Shown here: in pieces, positions 1 through 6,725 of the stretch
Layout of the letters: each line of letters starts with the position of its first letter
Numbering within the stretch: the stretch's first letter is position 1
IMG/VR virus record: IMGVR_UViG_3300028840_004191
Location: 1 to 35,443 of that record
Length of the DNA stretch: 35,443 nt
DNA from: a virus
Reading direction: 5' to 3' (one strand)
Position numbers and translations under genes: made by a program
The notes under the pieces: generated by a model
What the model was told of the DNA's origin: nothing
The model's database searches: none
The model's input: the letters and a program-made list of their open reading frames with translations, nothing else

Positions 1-114
1 CACATGGCCTAGTGGTGGTGGGGTTCCTTATGATCAGAGCCTTAACACGACTGATGATGTCACCTTTGATAATGTCACGGCCTCAGACACAATCACCCTT
101 GGAGGAGTGCCCCG
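1..114. repeat. Terminal direct repeat (left copy)
   Basis: Bases 1-114 are identical to 35330-35443. The simplest reading is a circular molecule whose linear representation carries an overlap. The repeat lies inside a fibre array whose unit here is about 117 bp, so a collapsed or mis-joined repeat at this point is possible. Confidence 0.85.
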
Positions 115-1795
115 AAGCACATGGCCTAGTGGTGGTGGGGTTCCTTATGATCAGAGCCTTAACACGACTGATGATGTTGATTTCAACAGCGTCAACGCGA
201 CGACTTGGGTGAACGCCAGCGATGTGAATGCCGATGATTACTGGCTTGACGGGGCCACGAACCTAACAGCCTGGGTGGAGACAGAGATCGCGGCTTCAGG
301 GCATAATCATGATCAGAATCTTAACACGACTGATGATGTCACTTTTGATAATGTCACGGCCTCAGACACGATCACCCTTGGAGGGGTGCCCCGAAGCACA
401 TGGCCTAGTGGTGGTGGAGGAGGGAACTATACACCATATGAATACACCGTTAGGTGCCGTATCGTGGGGGCTAACTATGAGGCGGTGGCTTATGATGGCT
501 CGCTTCTGTATAATAATACGAATGCATATACTTGTCTACAGACGGCGTGTAACTATGTTACCAGCAACGCCGCTGGGAACCCTGTCTGGCGTAGAGGCCG
601 CGTGCTCAATGACACGGTTATCCTGATCGGGTTCGGTGAATGGAATATCGGCGCAAACGAACTTGCAGTACCCAGCAGAGTAGTGCTTCGAGGAATGGGC
701 CGGGAAGCAACCACGATCAAAGGAAGCCACGCATCAAATGTCATAGAGAATATGTGGAGTAACTGTACATGGGGTGCTGCGATCTATGATCTCCGAGTAG
801 ATGGCAGCGGTAACGCGATCCCAATAAGGTGGGATATGACCAATGGAACGCTACCGAGTAAAGAAACCTATGGCTGGGGGCTCCTAGATCTCCAGCGACT
901 ACACTTGACCGGGTATGATACCTATAGCCTCTACTGGAATATTGATAGCGGGAACAATGCCGTATTACATATCAATGATGTGAGGGCACAGGGAATATGG
1001 ATGCTGGACCGTATGTTCGACAGTACGGTAACTATGTTTCAGTGTAGCGAACTATATATAAAAGATAGCAGCGCATCCCTTATCGACCACTTCTACATCG
1101 GAGGCGGGCATAATTATGGCCTCAGAGTCTATGATGGATCAGCACAGAACGATAACTATGATCTAACATTCACAAACGGGATAATAGACAACCCCTTAGA
1201 AACCTGCGTTATTGTGGAGGATTATGCGGAGAACCTGATATTTGATGGGATCACGTTCAGTAACCTTAACTGGGACTCAGCTAACAACACGTTTTCAGCC
1301 TTCATAATAGAAGGAACAGCACACCACATCAACGTCAAGGATTGCCAGTTCGTAAATGACTTGGTGTATCAGCACGCGAGCACATGGAAATACTTGATAG
1401 AGGAGAAAGCGGGCAGCCACAACAACACGTATCTAGGAAACACCTACGCAGACAACTCATACCGAGGATTAGAGGTATGGGACCGAGCCACAGGGGCAAT
1501 CTACGAGGACGCAGGAAACAAAGCATCATACTGGGAGACACCATACGGAACAAGCCACGGCACAGCAGAAGCCAGCAACGACGACTGGATAGCCCACCAC
1601 ATAGACCCCAGCCTAGCCGTAGACATGGGAAACCTAACCATAACACTCACCGTACAGGAGTCAGACGCAGCCTACGCAGCACAGGTGAAAGCCGTTAACG
1701 CCACACACTTCCAGTTATACCTATACGACATAATAGCCACAGCCGTCGAGGAAGTAGATAAAACAATAGACTGGACAGCCAAATACGAACCCTAG
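1..1795 (+). CDS. Receptor-binding fibre, C-terminal part (gene continues from 34944 across the circular join)
   Basis: The frame is open from base 2 with no start and is in register with the open end of the gene that begins at 34944, so this is the larger part of one protein of roughly 760 residues. It opens with degenerate repeats built on PSGGGVPYDQSLNTTDDV (copies at 5-60, 122-177 and a diverged one near 307-418), then a segment from about base 430 with beta-helix features such as VVLRGMGREATTI and regularly spaced short hydrophobic and glycine-rich strands, as in pectate-lyase-like spikes. The last 80 residues look like a separate terminal domain. N-x-S/T sequons are frequent. Repeat-plus-beta-helix architecture is typical of virus fibres that bind cell-surface glycans; the receptor role is inferred. 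A GTG at 107 could be mistaken for the start, but coding clearly continues upstream. Confidence 0.8.
   Translation, partial: TWPSGGGVPYDQSLNTTDDVTFDNVTASDTITLGGVPRSTWPSGGGVPYDQSLNTTDDVDFNSVNATTWVNASDVNADDYWLDGATNLTAWVETEIAASGHNHDQNLNTTDDVTFDNVTASDTITLGGVPRSTWPSGGGGGNYTPYEYTVRCRIVGANYEAVAYDGSLLYNNTNAYTCLQTACNYVTSNAAGNPVWRRGRVLNDTVILIGFGEWNIGANELAVPSRVVLRGMGREATTIKGSHASNVIENMWSNCTWGAAIYDLRVDGSGNAIPIRWDMTNGTLPSKETYGWGLLDLQRLHLTGYDTYSLYWNIDSGNNAVLHINDVRAQGIWMLDRMFDSTVTMFQCSELYIKDSSASLIDHFYIGGGHNYGLRVYDGSAQNDNYDLTFTNGIIDNPLETCVIVEDYAENLIFDGITFSNLNWDSANNTFSAFIIEGTAHHINVKDCQFVNDLVYQHASTWKYLIEEKAGSHNNTYLGNTYADNSYRGLEVWDRATGAIYEDAGNKASYWETPYGTSHGTAEASNDDWIAHHIDPSLAVDMGNLTITLTVQESDAAYAAQVKAVNATHFQLYLYDIIATAVEEVDKTIDWTAKYEP
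5..418 (+). repeat. Fibre repeat array (continues from 35220)
   Basis: A 56-bp block encoding WPSGGGVPYDQSLNTTDDV recurs at 35220-35275, 35334-35389 (same as 5-60) and 122-177, with a diverged copy around 307-418. Between blocks lie variable linkers containing FDNVTASDTITLGGVPRS or unrelated residues. Near-perfect nucleotide identity between some copies indicates recent duplication or gene conversion. Each unit carries NTT and often NVT, giving regularly spaced potential N-glycosylation sites. Confidence 0.8.
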
Positions 1796-1953
1796 ATCAA
1801 ACCCTCCTTCTCCATAACCTTCGTCAAGATCTTTAGCCACACAACGAAAAGCGTAAACAATCCCATATTATTGGGAGCGTGATCTGTTTATGTGGATAAT
1901 ATAGATCAGTGTACGAAAAAATTTAAATACGTGTTGTAAACCCTGTTTACATA
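1796..1953 (+). promoter_or_regulatory. Intergenic region: hairpin, TATA box and palindromic operator before the long operon
   Basis: After the fibre stop comes a short inverted repeat TCCCA-N6-TGGGA (1861-1876), a possible terminator hairpin. TTTAAATA at 1922-1929 fits an archaeal TATA box about 25 bp before the ATG at 1954. Between them, 1935-1951 is a perfect palindrome TGTAAAC-CCT-GTTTACA. A palindrome between TATA box and start fits an operator that blocks transcription; the first gene downstream encodes a RHH protein, suggesting autoregulation. Confidence 0.6.
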
Positions 1954-2115
1954 ATGGTTGTGGAAACAATAGCCAAAAACGAAGACTACAACGAAACCAC
2001 CATCATAAGAATCACAATATACAACTGGAAACGACTATCAACACTAAAAGAGCCGGGAGACAGTTTCAACACAGTTGTACAGAGACTCCTAGACGAAAAG
2101 GAGAAGCAAAAATGA
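1954..2115 (+). CDS. Ribbon-helix-helix-like small regulator
   Basis: A 53-residue protein. A short beta-strand-like stretch TIIRITIYNW is followed by two predicted helices around RLSTLKEPGDSFNTVVQRLL, the layout of MetJ/Arc-type RHH proteins such as VapB-like antitoxins and archaeal virus repressors. It is first in the long operon, directly after a perfect palindrome at 1935-1951, and probably represses its own operon. Its TGA overlaps the next ATG. No VapC-like PIN partner follows, so an antitoxin role is less likely. It is too short for many gene finders. Confidence 0.65.
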   Translation: MVVETIAKNEDYNETTIIRITIYNWKRLSTLKEPGDSFNTVVQRLLDEKEKQK

Positions 2116-2354
2116 CGGTCTACCAGGAAGGCTATATATGCGCTGTCTGTGGGCCCGTCACAGCTAAACTCTGGTGGAGCAACGAGGAAAACGATCTCGT
2201 AGCCTCATGCACCCGATGCGGAGCAATCATACAACGAATCATACCCGTACCATTCTCCACACCGCTTGCGGGTGGAGGCAAAAGGCCGGGGCAGCCCGCA
2301 TGTATACCTAACTCCGGCGAAGCCCCGGCCCCACCCCAGGAGGACACCGCATGA
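2112..2354 (+). CDS. Zinc-ribbon protein
   Basis: An 80-residue protein with paired cysteines, CAVC near residue 10 and CTRC near residue 36, spaced as in a zinc ribbon (Cys4), followed by a proline- and glycine-rich tail. Such miniproteins usually bind nucleic acid or protein, but no specific function is recognised. Its ATG overlaps the upstream TGA, and its end overlaps the next start by four bases, so translation is probably coupled. Confidence 0.6.
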   Translation: MTVYQEGYICAVCGPVTAKLWWSNEENDLVASCTRCGAIIQRIIPVPFSTPLAGGGKRPGQPACIPNSGEAPAPPQEDTA

Positions 2355-2563
2355 ACCCGGAGATAAACAAGAAGTTCCGTGAGATCCAAAGCAAATGCAA
2401 CAACAAGACACCCAAACACTACCCTGGTTACTGTCACCGAGCCATCCTCGACGTACTCAGCCTCCTATCCCTCATAACCGAAGAACTAGCAGACAAGGAA
2501 AACGCCATTGAAGACCTTGCCCTAGTAGACGACTTCATTAAAATGGAGGACCTGCTAAGTTGA
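2351..2563 (+). CDS. Small alpha-helical hypothetical protein
   Basis: A 70-residue protein, largely helical and acidic toward the C terminus (ITEELADKENAIEDLALVDDF). No family recognised. It starts at an ATGA overlap with the previous gene and ends in a TTGA overlap with the next. The coding strand here is rich in A and C at third positions, unlike the region after 5 kb. Confidence 0.55.
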   Translation: MNPEINKKFREIQSKCNNKTPKHYPGYCHRAILDVLSLLSLITEELADKENAIEDLALVDDFIKMEDLLS

Positions 2564-2760
2564 GCTTCACAGAGAAAATCGACGTACTCGACCTCCTCAT
2601 ACAGATACTCAACGAACACGAAAAAAAACTAGACCTGATCACCAGCCGCCTCGAAGCAATACTGGAACAAGCTGAACCGGCTCTGCCCTCTGAGGAGCTG
2701 GAGGAGGACCAGGGCACCCCCAGCCCTGAGTCCTCCAAATACCTGGAGGACCACAGATGA
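2560..2760 (+). CDS. Small coiled-coil hypothetical protein (TTG start)
   Basis: A 66-residue protein with a heptad-like N-terminal helix (VLDLLIQILNEHEKKLDLI), then an acidic, serine/proline-rich tail. TTG at 2560 is chosen because it overlaps the previous TGA by four bases, the rule throughout this operon. It may oligomerise or be an adaptor; function unknown. Confidence 0.5.
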   Translation: MSFTEKIDVLDLLIQILNEHEKKLDLITSRLEAILEQAEPALPSEELEEDQGTPSPESSKYLEDHR

Positions 2761-3452
2761 GCCCCAAAGAACAGTCCCTCGTTGCCGAAGGGCGGGAGGG
2801 CCAGGGCAAGCCCAGCCTTGAGCCCTCCACAGTTATTCTCAAAAATGAGTCTAACTCCCCCAATTATAATGAACTGATACAGTTATTCTTATTATTAATA
2901 ATAAGAAAAACTGGCTATGTCGCGCCGAGGCAAGTAGAGCAGTTTCTCTCAAAATTAAAAAAAACTGGTTTACTAAACAGTCAAACTCTAGCTATCTATT
3001 ATTTCTTTTACACAGAACGAGCAGGCACAATAACATATCTCACTGAGGAACTAGACATCGATGATTCAACAGCCTATAGAGCAATAAAACCACTCATCAA
3101 ATACAAGTTAATCAAGAAACTTGGTAAAATCAAGCCAGCACCAGGAGGCGGCCCTAAACCTACCATATACGGTGTACCTGATGCACTCCCAGAGGACATA
3201 GCAAACGCACAACATAGAGAGATGAAGAGAACCACACCAGGCTACGAGTTTGCCCGTAAGATGAGTCAGTTAATTCTCGACGAATACCTACCTCATAGAC
3301 TAAACGGCCCAACTGAGATCAAGTATATAGAAGTTGCACGATTCATAGGCAGAAACTACCCCTATGGCGGCCCAGGTGGCTTCGATAAAAGTGGAGTAAT
3401 CGATGTCACATGCAAACACCTTCACGAACAGGGAATCAAGGTCTGGAGGTAG
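2757..3452 (+). CDS. Winged-helix DNA-binding protein
   Basis: A 231-residue protein and the largest product in the first third of this operon. Residues about 65-125 look like a winged helix: IYYFFYTERAGTITYLTEEL, then DIDDSTAYRAIKPLIKYKLI as the recognition-helix region, then a glycine-rich wing. The C-terminal 90 residues contain a second globular segment around YIEVARFIGRNYPYGGPGG. It may be the element's main transcription factor or a replication-initiation factor; the sequence does not decide. It starts at an ATGA overlap. Confidence 0.6.
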   Translation: MSPKEQSLVAEGREGQGKPSLEPSTVILKNESNSPNYNELIQLFLLLIIRKTGYVAPRQVEQFLSKLKKTGLLNSQTLAIYYFFYTERAGTITYLTEELDIDDSTAYRAIKPLIKYKLIKKLGKIKPAPGGGPKPTIYGVPDALPEDIANAQHREMKRTTPGYEFARKMSQLILDEYLPHRLNGPTEIKYIEVARFIGRNYPYGGPGGFDKSGVIDVTCKHLHEQGIKVWR

Positions 3453-3456
3453 CCCA

Positions 3457-3723
3457 ATGTCTCAGCTTACTCTCACCGGCAAGAAACGGGCCATACAGGA
3501 GCCCTTCAACAAGCTAACTCCGGCTGAGGTTAAGATCTGGAACTTCATGAACAGCATGGGCAAAGGCATGACCCACACCCACATCAAACAAGCCCTACGA
3601 AGCACAGGCATCCAAGTATTCGACAACAAACTCCGCAGCATATACCAAAAAGGCTGGGCAAAGAAATGGAAAGGCCCCGACGGCATCTATCTATGGTACG
3701 CGATCCCGAAGGAGGCTGTCTAG
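3457..3723 (+). CDS. Small winged-helix-like protein
   Basis: An 88-residue protein. NKLTPAEVKIWNFMNSMGK followed by THIKQALRSTG and LRSIYQKGWAKKWK reads like a compact winged helix. ATG at 3457 is preferred over in-frame upstream codons because it follows GGAGGT at suitable spacing just after the previous stop. It pairs with the larger winged-helix gene immediately upstream. Confidence 0.5.
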   Translation: MSQLTLTGKKRAIQEPFNKLTPAEVKIWNFMNSMGKGMTHTHIKQALRSTGIQVFDNKLRSIYQKGWAKKWKGPDGIYLWYAIPKEAV

Positions 3724-3857
3724 TGCCGCGTGTAAGCAACATCGACAAGGCATTGAAGGCATGGAAGCCTAACCCCGTTGAGCCGCCCATCCCGGTGAAG
3801 GCTGAGAACCTGCACAGAGCAGCGCGAAGGTATCTGCTAAAGGAGGCTACGATGTGA
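3723..3857 (+). CDS. 44-residue hypothetical protein (GTG start)
   Basis: A short basic, proline-containing protein (WKPNPVEPPIPVKAENLHRAARR). GTG at 3723 shares one base with the upstream TAG and follows an AAGGAGG site. No family recognised. Confidence 0.45.
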   Translation: MPRVSNIDKALKAWKPNPVEPPIPVKAENLHRAARRYLLKEATM

Positions 3858-4042
3858 CTGGCTTCTGTGTCCCGGTGAAGACAATAAAATGCATGAAATG
3901 CGGGCACACTCTTCTCTACACGGGAAGAGGCCGCCACATATGCACCAACCCAGACTGCCCTGTAGATCACATGATGGTAAACCGACACGGCAGAGTCTAC
4001 AAGACAGTAATGGTGTCAACACCAATGGAGGCAGAGAAATGA
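3854..4042 (+). CDS. Zinc-ribbon miniprotein (GTG start)
   Basis: A 62-residue protein with CMKC and CTNPDC pairs separated by a short beta-hairpin-like stretch (LLYTGRGRHI), a classic zinc ribbon. GTG at 3854 overlaps the previous TGA by four bases and its end overlaps the next ATG. Function unknown; one of about seventeen such miniproteins in this operon. Confidence 0.6.
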   Translation: MTGFCVPVKTIKCMKCGHTLLYTGRGRHICTNPDCPVDHMMVNRHGRVYKTVMVSTPMEAEK

Positions 4043-4341
4043 AAGCCACAAACTACGAGAAACTACTAGCCTATATAGCCGCAGGCTACGTTATGCTAAT
4101 CTTCGCATACGTATTAGCTGAAACCTACTACGCCCCACCCGAATGGGACGTATTCACAGTCTTCGACGTATCTTACCGCAGCAACAACCAGACCACCATC
4201 ATACTAACCTACGGAACAGGAAAACACGTACTCCGAGGCTACTACACACTACAGCTAGACCACACATACTACCTAGAATACCGACCAGGCATACGCTTCA
4301 CACCAAGCACCGTACTACAGCTAACGGAGGTCACAAATTGA
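4039..4341 (+). CDS. Single-pass membrane protein with external domain
   Basis: A 100-residue protein. Residues about 8-28 (LLAYIAAGYVMLIFAYVLA) form a membrane helix or uncleaved signal; the remainder is tyrosine- and threonine-rich with alternating beta-like strands (TTIILTYGTGKHVLRGYYT) and probably faces outside. ATG at 4039 gives the 4-base overlap; an in-frame upstream reading is not credible. Confidence 0.55.
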   Translation: MKATNYEKLLAYIAAGYVMLIFAYVLAETYYAPPEWDVFTVFDVSYRSNNQTTIILTYGTGKHVLRGYYTLQLDHTYYLEYRPGIRFTPSTVLQLTEVTN

Positions 4342-4454
4342 AGTGCTGCAAAAAAGCCGGAGTCATGAACCCACACCAAGACACCAGAAAAATCAACCCC
4401 ATCTACTGCGTCAACTGCGGCACATCATTCAACCAAAGGAGACACAAAAAATGA
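4338..4454 (+). CDS. 38-residue zinc-knuckle peptide (TTG start)
   Basis: A CC pair near the N terminus and CVNC near residue 26 could bind one zinc ion. TTG at 4338 overlaps the preceding TGA (TTGA) and the stop overlaps the next ATG, so both ends fit the coupling pattern. Very short; supported mainly by overlap geometry and cysteine pattern. Confidence 0.45.
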   Translation: MKCCKKAGVMNPHQDTRKINPIYCVNCGTSFNQRRHKK

Positions 4455-4579
4455 AATGGCTAAAAACGGCCCTGAAATACGCTGGAGTCGGCACCATACT
4501 CGCACTCCTAGCCCTACTCATAAGCCTCGTCTGCGGCGTGGCAAGCATATACTGTAAGCTAAACGGGTGGTGGACATGA
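4451..4579 (+). CDS. 42-residue single-span membrane peptide
   Basis: A basic N terminus (MKWLKTALKY) precedes one long hydrophobic segment (VGTILALLALLISLVCGVA). ATG at 4451 overlaps the previous TGA. Could be a small membrane regulator or virion membrane peptide; no family recognised. Confidence 0.5.
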   Translation: MKWLKTALKYAGVGTILALLALLISLVCGVASIYCKLNGWWT

Positions 4580-4950
4580 CCCAGACATGGAGTGAAATGG
4601 TGCTAGAAGTCGAGACAGGCATACGCCTCACATCGATGCAGCGCAAGATGGCGGCCCTCGGCATCAAAGTGCCCCTAGGGAAACACAGCAAACCTGGTTG
4701 GGGCGGGGCTCTACCCTTCTACGCCTTCAACTGCAAGCTACACGGAGTAGTAATAAACTATCCCCAGGGATATGCCAAGATATTGCGGTGCCCTGAATGC
4801 GATAGAGAAGAGTCCCAAAGAGAGGCAACAAAACGGACTGATCCTAAGATGAATGTCTTAGCTGATGAGCCGGAAACGGCGAAATCTGTCCGACCCACAC
4901 AGGTGAAAAAAAGTGAGCGAGAGATTCGAGAAAGTAAGAAAGTACGTTGA
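4576..4950 (+). CDS. Hypothetical protein with CPEC motif and charged tail
   Basis: A 124-residue protein. The central part has a KLHG...LRCPEC pattern like an incomplete zinc knuckle; the last 45 residues are highly charged (Lys, Arg, Glu) and probably disordered or helical. ATG at 4576 overlaps the previous stop; GTG at 4567 is a weaker alternative. It overlaps the following gene by 38 bases. Confidence 0.5.
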   Translation: MTQTWSEMVLEVETGIRLTSMQRKMAALGIKVPLGKHSKPGWGGALPFYAFNCKLHGVVINYPQGYAKILRCPECDREESQREATKRTDPKMNVLADEPETAKSVRPTQVKKSEREIRESKKVR

Positions 4951-5134
4951 GTCCACGGGAGTAACCCACTCATACAAGAAGTATGTCCGAGAGGCCCATT
5001 TCCACTTCAGAAATCTACCCAAGGGCGACCTCAAGGACACCCTGGCCCTCATGGGCTTGACCCCGCACCCTGAGAACCCTCATTGTATGGTTCTACTAGG
5101 GTTAACCGATAATACATCTGAAGGAGGGAGATAG
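4913..5134 (+). CDS. 73-residue hypothetical protein (GTG start)
   Basis: No domain recognised. The basic N-terminal helix (FEKVRKYVES) and HFHFRNLPKGDLKDTLALMGL suggest a small helical protein. It begins inside the charged tail of the preceding gene and ends in a GGAGGG site that serves the adjoining ATG at 5135. Confidence 0.45.
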   Translation: MSERFEKVRKYVESTGVTHSYKKYVREAHFHFRNLPKGDLKDTLALMGLTPHPENPHCMVLLGLTDNTSEGGR

Positions 5135-5365
5135 ATGAACCTATTATGTAGACTAGGGCTCCATGATTGGAAATACGCTTCTAAGGTTCCTCCTTATGAG
5201 GAAATGCCTGAATCGCTCAGACAGGCCCCATGCCACTTCAAGGCTACTTGTAGGCGGTGTTCGGCTGTTAAATATGAGGGTCAGTTCGGTGAGATGGATT
5301 TTCGCAGCGTGGTTTTACCATCCAGAGACACATCTGAAACACGGATCAAGGAGGGAGATCAATGA
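5135..5365 (+). CDS. Zinc-binding miniprotein
   Basis: A 76-residue protein starting LLCRLGLHDWKY, with a later CRRC. A leading CxxGxHxW plus CxxC is common among small uncharacterised virus proteins and probably makes one zinc site. The start directly abuts the previous stop and is preceded by GGAGGGAGAT. Confidence 0.55.
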   Translation: MNLLCRLGLHDWKYASKVPPYEEMPESLRQAPCHFKATCRRCSAVKYEGQFGEMDFRSVVLPSRDTSETRIKEGDQ

Positions 5366-5565
5366 CAGACATATTACTGTATGGTATTCTAGTTATGTAT
5401 CTTATTGGTTTCGTTCTAGGTTTTGGAACGGCCCTTGATCTTATTGAGCAATCAAAAGAAGTTGGCTATGAATACACATCAAAATGGGCGTTAGTCAAGT
5501 ATTGGTTAGATCCCAGAAACCGCAAATCCAGAATTACCCATGAAACGCGGAGGGAGATAAAATAA
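5362..5565 (+). CDS. Membrane-anchored small protein
   Basis: A 67-residue protein with an N-terminal membrane helix (LLYGILVMYLIGFVLGFGTAL) and a basic cytoplasmic tail (DPRNRKSRITHETRREIK). ATG overlaps the preceding TGA and follows GGAGGGAGATCA. Its own tail encodes GGAGGGAGATAAA, the ribosome site for the next gene. Confidence 0.5.
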   Translation: MTDILLYGILVMYLIGFVLGFGTALDLIEQSKEVGYEYTSKWALVKYWLDPRNRKSRITHETRREIK

Positions 5566-6017
5566 GTCACTCAACCAATGAATTAAGAGGGGCTGTAATC
5601 CTAGGATTAGTCTTAGGGTCCGCCATAGGTATTTTTACTTATGACTATTTCTATGTTTACGGTCTACGACTTGACAATGATCTTTATCTTTCTAAGATTG
5701 AATCTAGAGATAATAGAATACAGGCATTAATTGAACGTGCTCACAAACTAGAGAAAGAGGTAGCAGAACTAAGAGACACAAATTATTATGACTTAATGAG
5801 AATCGGCAAGTTTGATGATAAATATGTGGTATATCTAGGGAACACTGCCATAGTAGGTAAGAACATAACAATACTTCATATAGCAGATGCAAACCACGAA
5901 GCCTTGAACTGGGCTTTAGCACATGCGGCTCCAGATTCATCAATATTCCTAGCTGATCATGAAATCAAGGGACAAATAGATTTTGGCTTGGCTGAATGGA
6001 GCGTGACGATAAAATGA
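5562..6017 (+). CDS. Membrane-anchored coiled-coil protein with apparent ATA start
   Basis: Coding runs well upstream of the first ATG (5796): residues about 10-30 are a membrane helix (AVILGLVLGSAIGIFTYDYF), about 45-75 a coiled coil (AHKLEKEVAELRDT), and the rest a small globular domain. No ATG, GTG or TTG exists between the in-frame stop at 5541 and the membrane helix. ATA at 5562 overlaps the previous TAA as ATAA, exactly like the ATGA junctions, and follows GGAGG at normal spacing. Starting at 5796 would discard the membrane segment. About 151 residues; function unknown. Confidence 0.5.
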   Translation: MSHSTNELRGAVILGLVLGSAIGIFTYDYFYVYGLRLDNDLYLSKIESRDNRIQALIERAHKLEKEVAELRDTNYYDLMRIGKFDDKYVVYLGNTAIVGKNITILHIADANHEALNWALAHAAPDSSIFLADHEIKGQIDFGLAEWSVTIK

Positions 6018-6055
6018 CCATTATCATGCATGCCAAGAGGACGGAGGAAACATAA
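6014..6055 (+). CDS. Micro-ORF linker, 13 codons
   Basis: MTIIMHAKRTEET. The ATG overlaps the preceding TGA and the TAA shares a base with the next ATG, filling the intergenic gap completely. It contains AAGAGGACGGAGG, the ribosome site for the following gene. Probably a translational-coupling device; a peptide function is possible but unproven. Confidence 0.4.
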   Translation: MTIIMHAKRTEET

Positions 6056-6309
6056 TGAGCTGCACTAGATACGAAGTCTATGATCCGTATGATTATGGTG
6101 TTGAACACCCAACCCCATGCAAATGTCCCCTCTGTGGCGGCTTCCTGAAATGGGTAGATATGAAGCCTATCTGTAACAAATGCAACACTGAGTTAATGAT
6201 CTTCCCTGACATCGACGAAGAAACAGGTGAAGAGAGTGATTACGCAGGCAAAATATGCCCTGTTTCCATTAAACCCAACGATTCACGGTCCCAGGAGGAA
6301 ACACAATGA
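6055..6309 (+). CDS. Zinc-ribbon protein
   Basis: An 84-residue protein. CKCPLCGGF and ICNKC form a Cys4 ribbon with a WVDMKP hairpin between, followed by an acidic tail. An additional Cys lies near KICPV. It probably binds nucleic acid or another protein. The 3' end overlaps the next start by four bases. Confidence 0.6.
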   Translation: MSCTRYEVYDPYDYGVEHPTPCKCPLCGGFLKWVDMKPICNKCNTELMIFPDIDEETGEESDYAGKICPVSIKPNDSRSQEETQ

Positions 6310-6494
6310 AATATGAAGTAAACGATAATGAAATTACTTTCAAGGTAAAAACGGATCAACCCGGGAAATGGGCTATTGTTGAAGCAATAAGACAAACTCT
6401 TGATTTCTGGAGAACTGTACGGCATCACGCCACTTTCAAAAGAAAAGCCTTCGAGACAGTCATAATAAAAATTGAGAGGGTGGATTTTCTATGA
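6306..6494 (+). CDS. 62-residue hypothetical protein
   Basis: Short beta-strand-like start (YEVNDNEITFKVKTD), then a helix with aromatic and basic residues (AIRQTLDFWRTVRHHATFKRK). No family recognised. Start fixed by ATGA overlap. Confidence 0.45.
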   Translation: MKYEVNDNEITFKVKTDQPGKWAIVEAIRQTLDFWRTVRHHATFKRKAFETVIIKIERVDFL

Positions 6495-6526
6495 TTTCCA
6501 TTTACTACACGGAGGTACGGAAATGA
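6491..6526 (+). CDS. Micro-ORF linker, 11 codons
   Basis: MISIYYTEVRK. It starts in an ATGA overlap with the previous stop and ends in an ATGA overlap with the next start, and carries CGGAGGT for the next gene. Same geometry as the micro-ORFs at 6014, 6687, 8461 and 8784. Confidence 0.4.
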   Translation: MISIYYTEVRK

Positions 6527-6690
6527 AGTGTATATATTATCCGTGGATAGAGTGTAACAAAGACGATCCTCCTGTACTTGATGAGTGTTGGGAGTGCCCA
6601 GAGGCTTTTGTTTTATTTGACAACAAGACAATAGCCTTGGCTATATTGTTCCTAATCTTAGGGGCAGTTTTGGGGTGGTTTGCGGTTTGA
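6523..6690 (+). CDS. Cys-rich membrane miniprotein
   Basis: A 55-residue protein. The N-terminal half has four cysteines (MKCIYYPWIEC and ECWEC), the C-terminal half is a membrane helix (TIALAILFLILGAVLGWF). Orientation and function unknown; the cysteines could bind metal or, if external, form disulfides. Confidence 0.5.
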   Translation: MKCIYYPWIECNKDDPPVLDECWECPEAFVLFDNKTIALAILFLILGAVLGWFAV

Positions 6691-6725
6691 CCATAGATAA
6701 TCAGGAAAAGAGGCCCACACAATGA
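6687..6725 (+). CDS. Micro-ORF linker, 12 codons (TTG start)
   Basis: MTIDNQEKRPTQ. TTG overlaps the previous TGA as TTGA, and the TGA overlaps the next ATG. GGAAAAGAGG inside it is the likely ribosome site for the next gene. It resembles the micro-ORFs at 6014 and 8461 in the MTI start and the KR pair at codons 8-9. Confidence 0.4.
   Translation: MTIDNQEKRPTQ

Noticed and set aside
5-418. Repeat array considered as CRISPR
   Set aside because: Repeats are in frame, coding, imperfectly spaced and encode a fibre sequence; no cas genes.
12-626. Open frames at 12-212 and 309-626 on the plus strand
   Set aside because: They are out-of-frame readings of the fibre repeat DNA; the fibre frame is continuous and domain-like.
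1335-1698. Open frames on both strands within the fibre C-terminal region
   Set aside because: Skewed A/C-rich codon use leaves the other frames open; no start signals and low-complexity Arg/Leu-rich products.
1954-2354. RHH gene plus the next gene as a toxin-antitoxin pair
   Set aside because: The second product is a zinc ribbon with a proline-rich tail, with no PIN, RelE or other toxin features.
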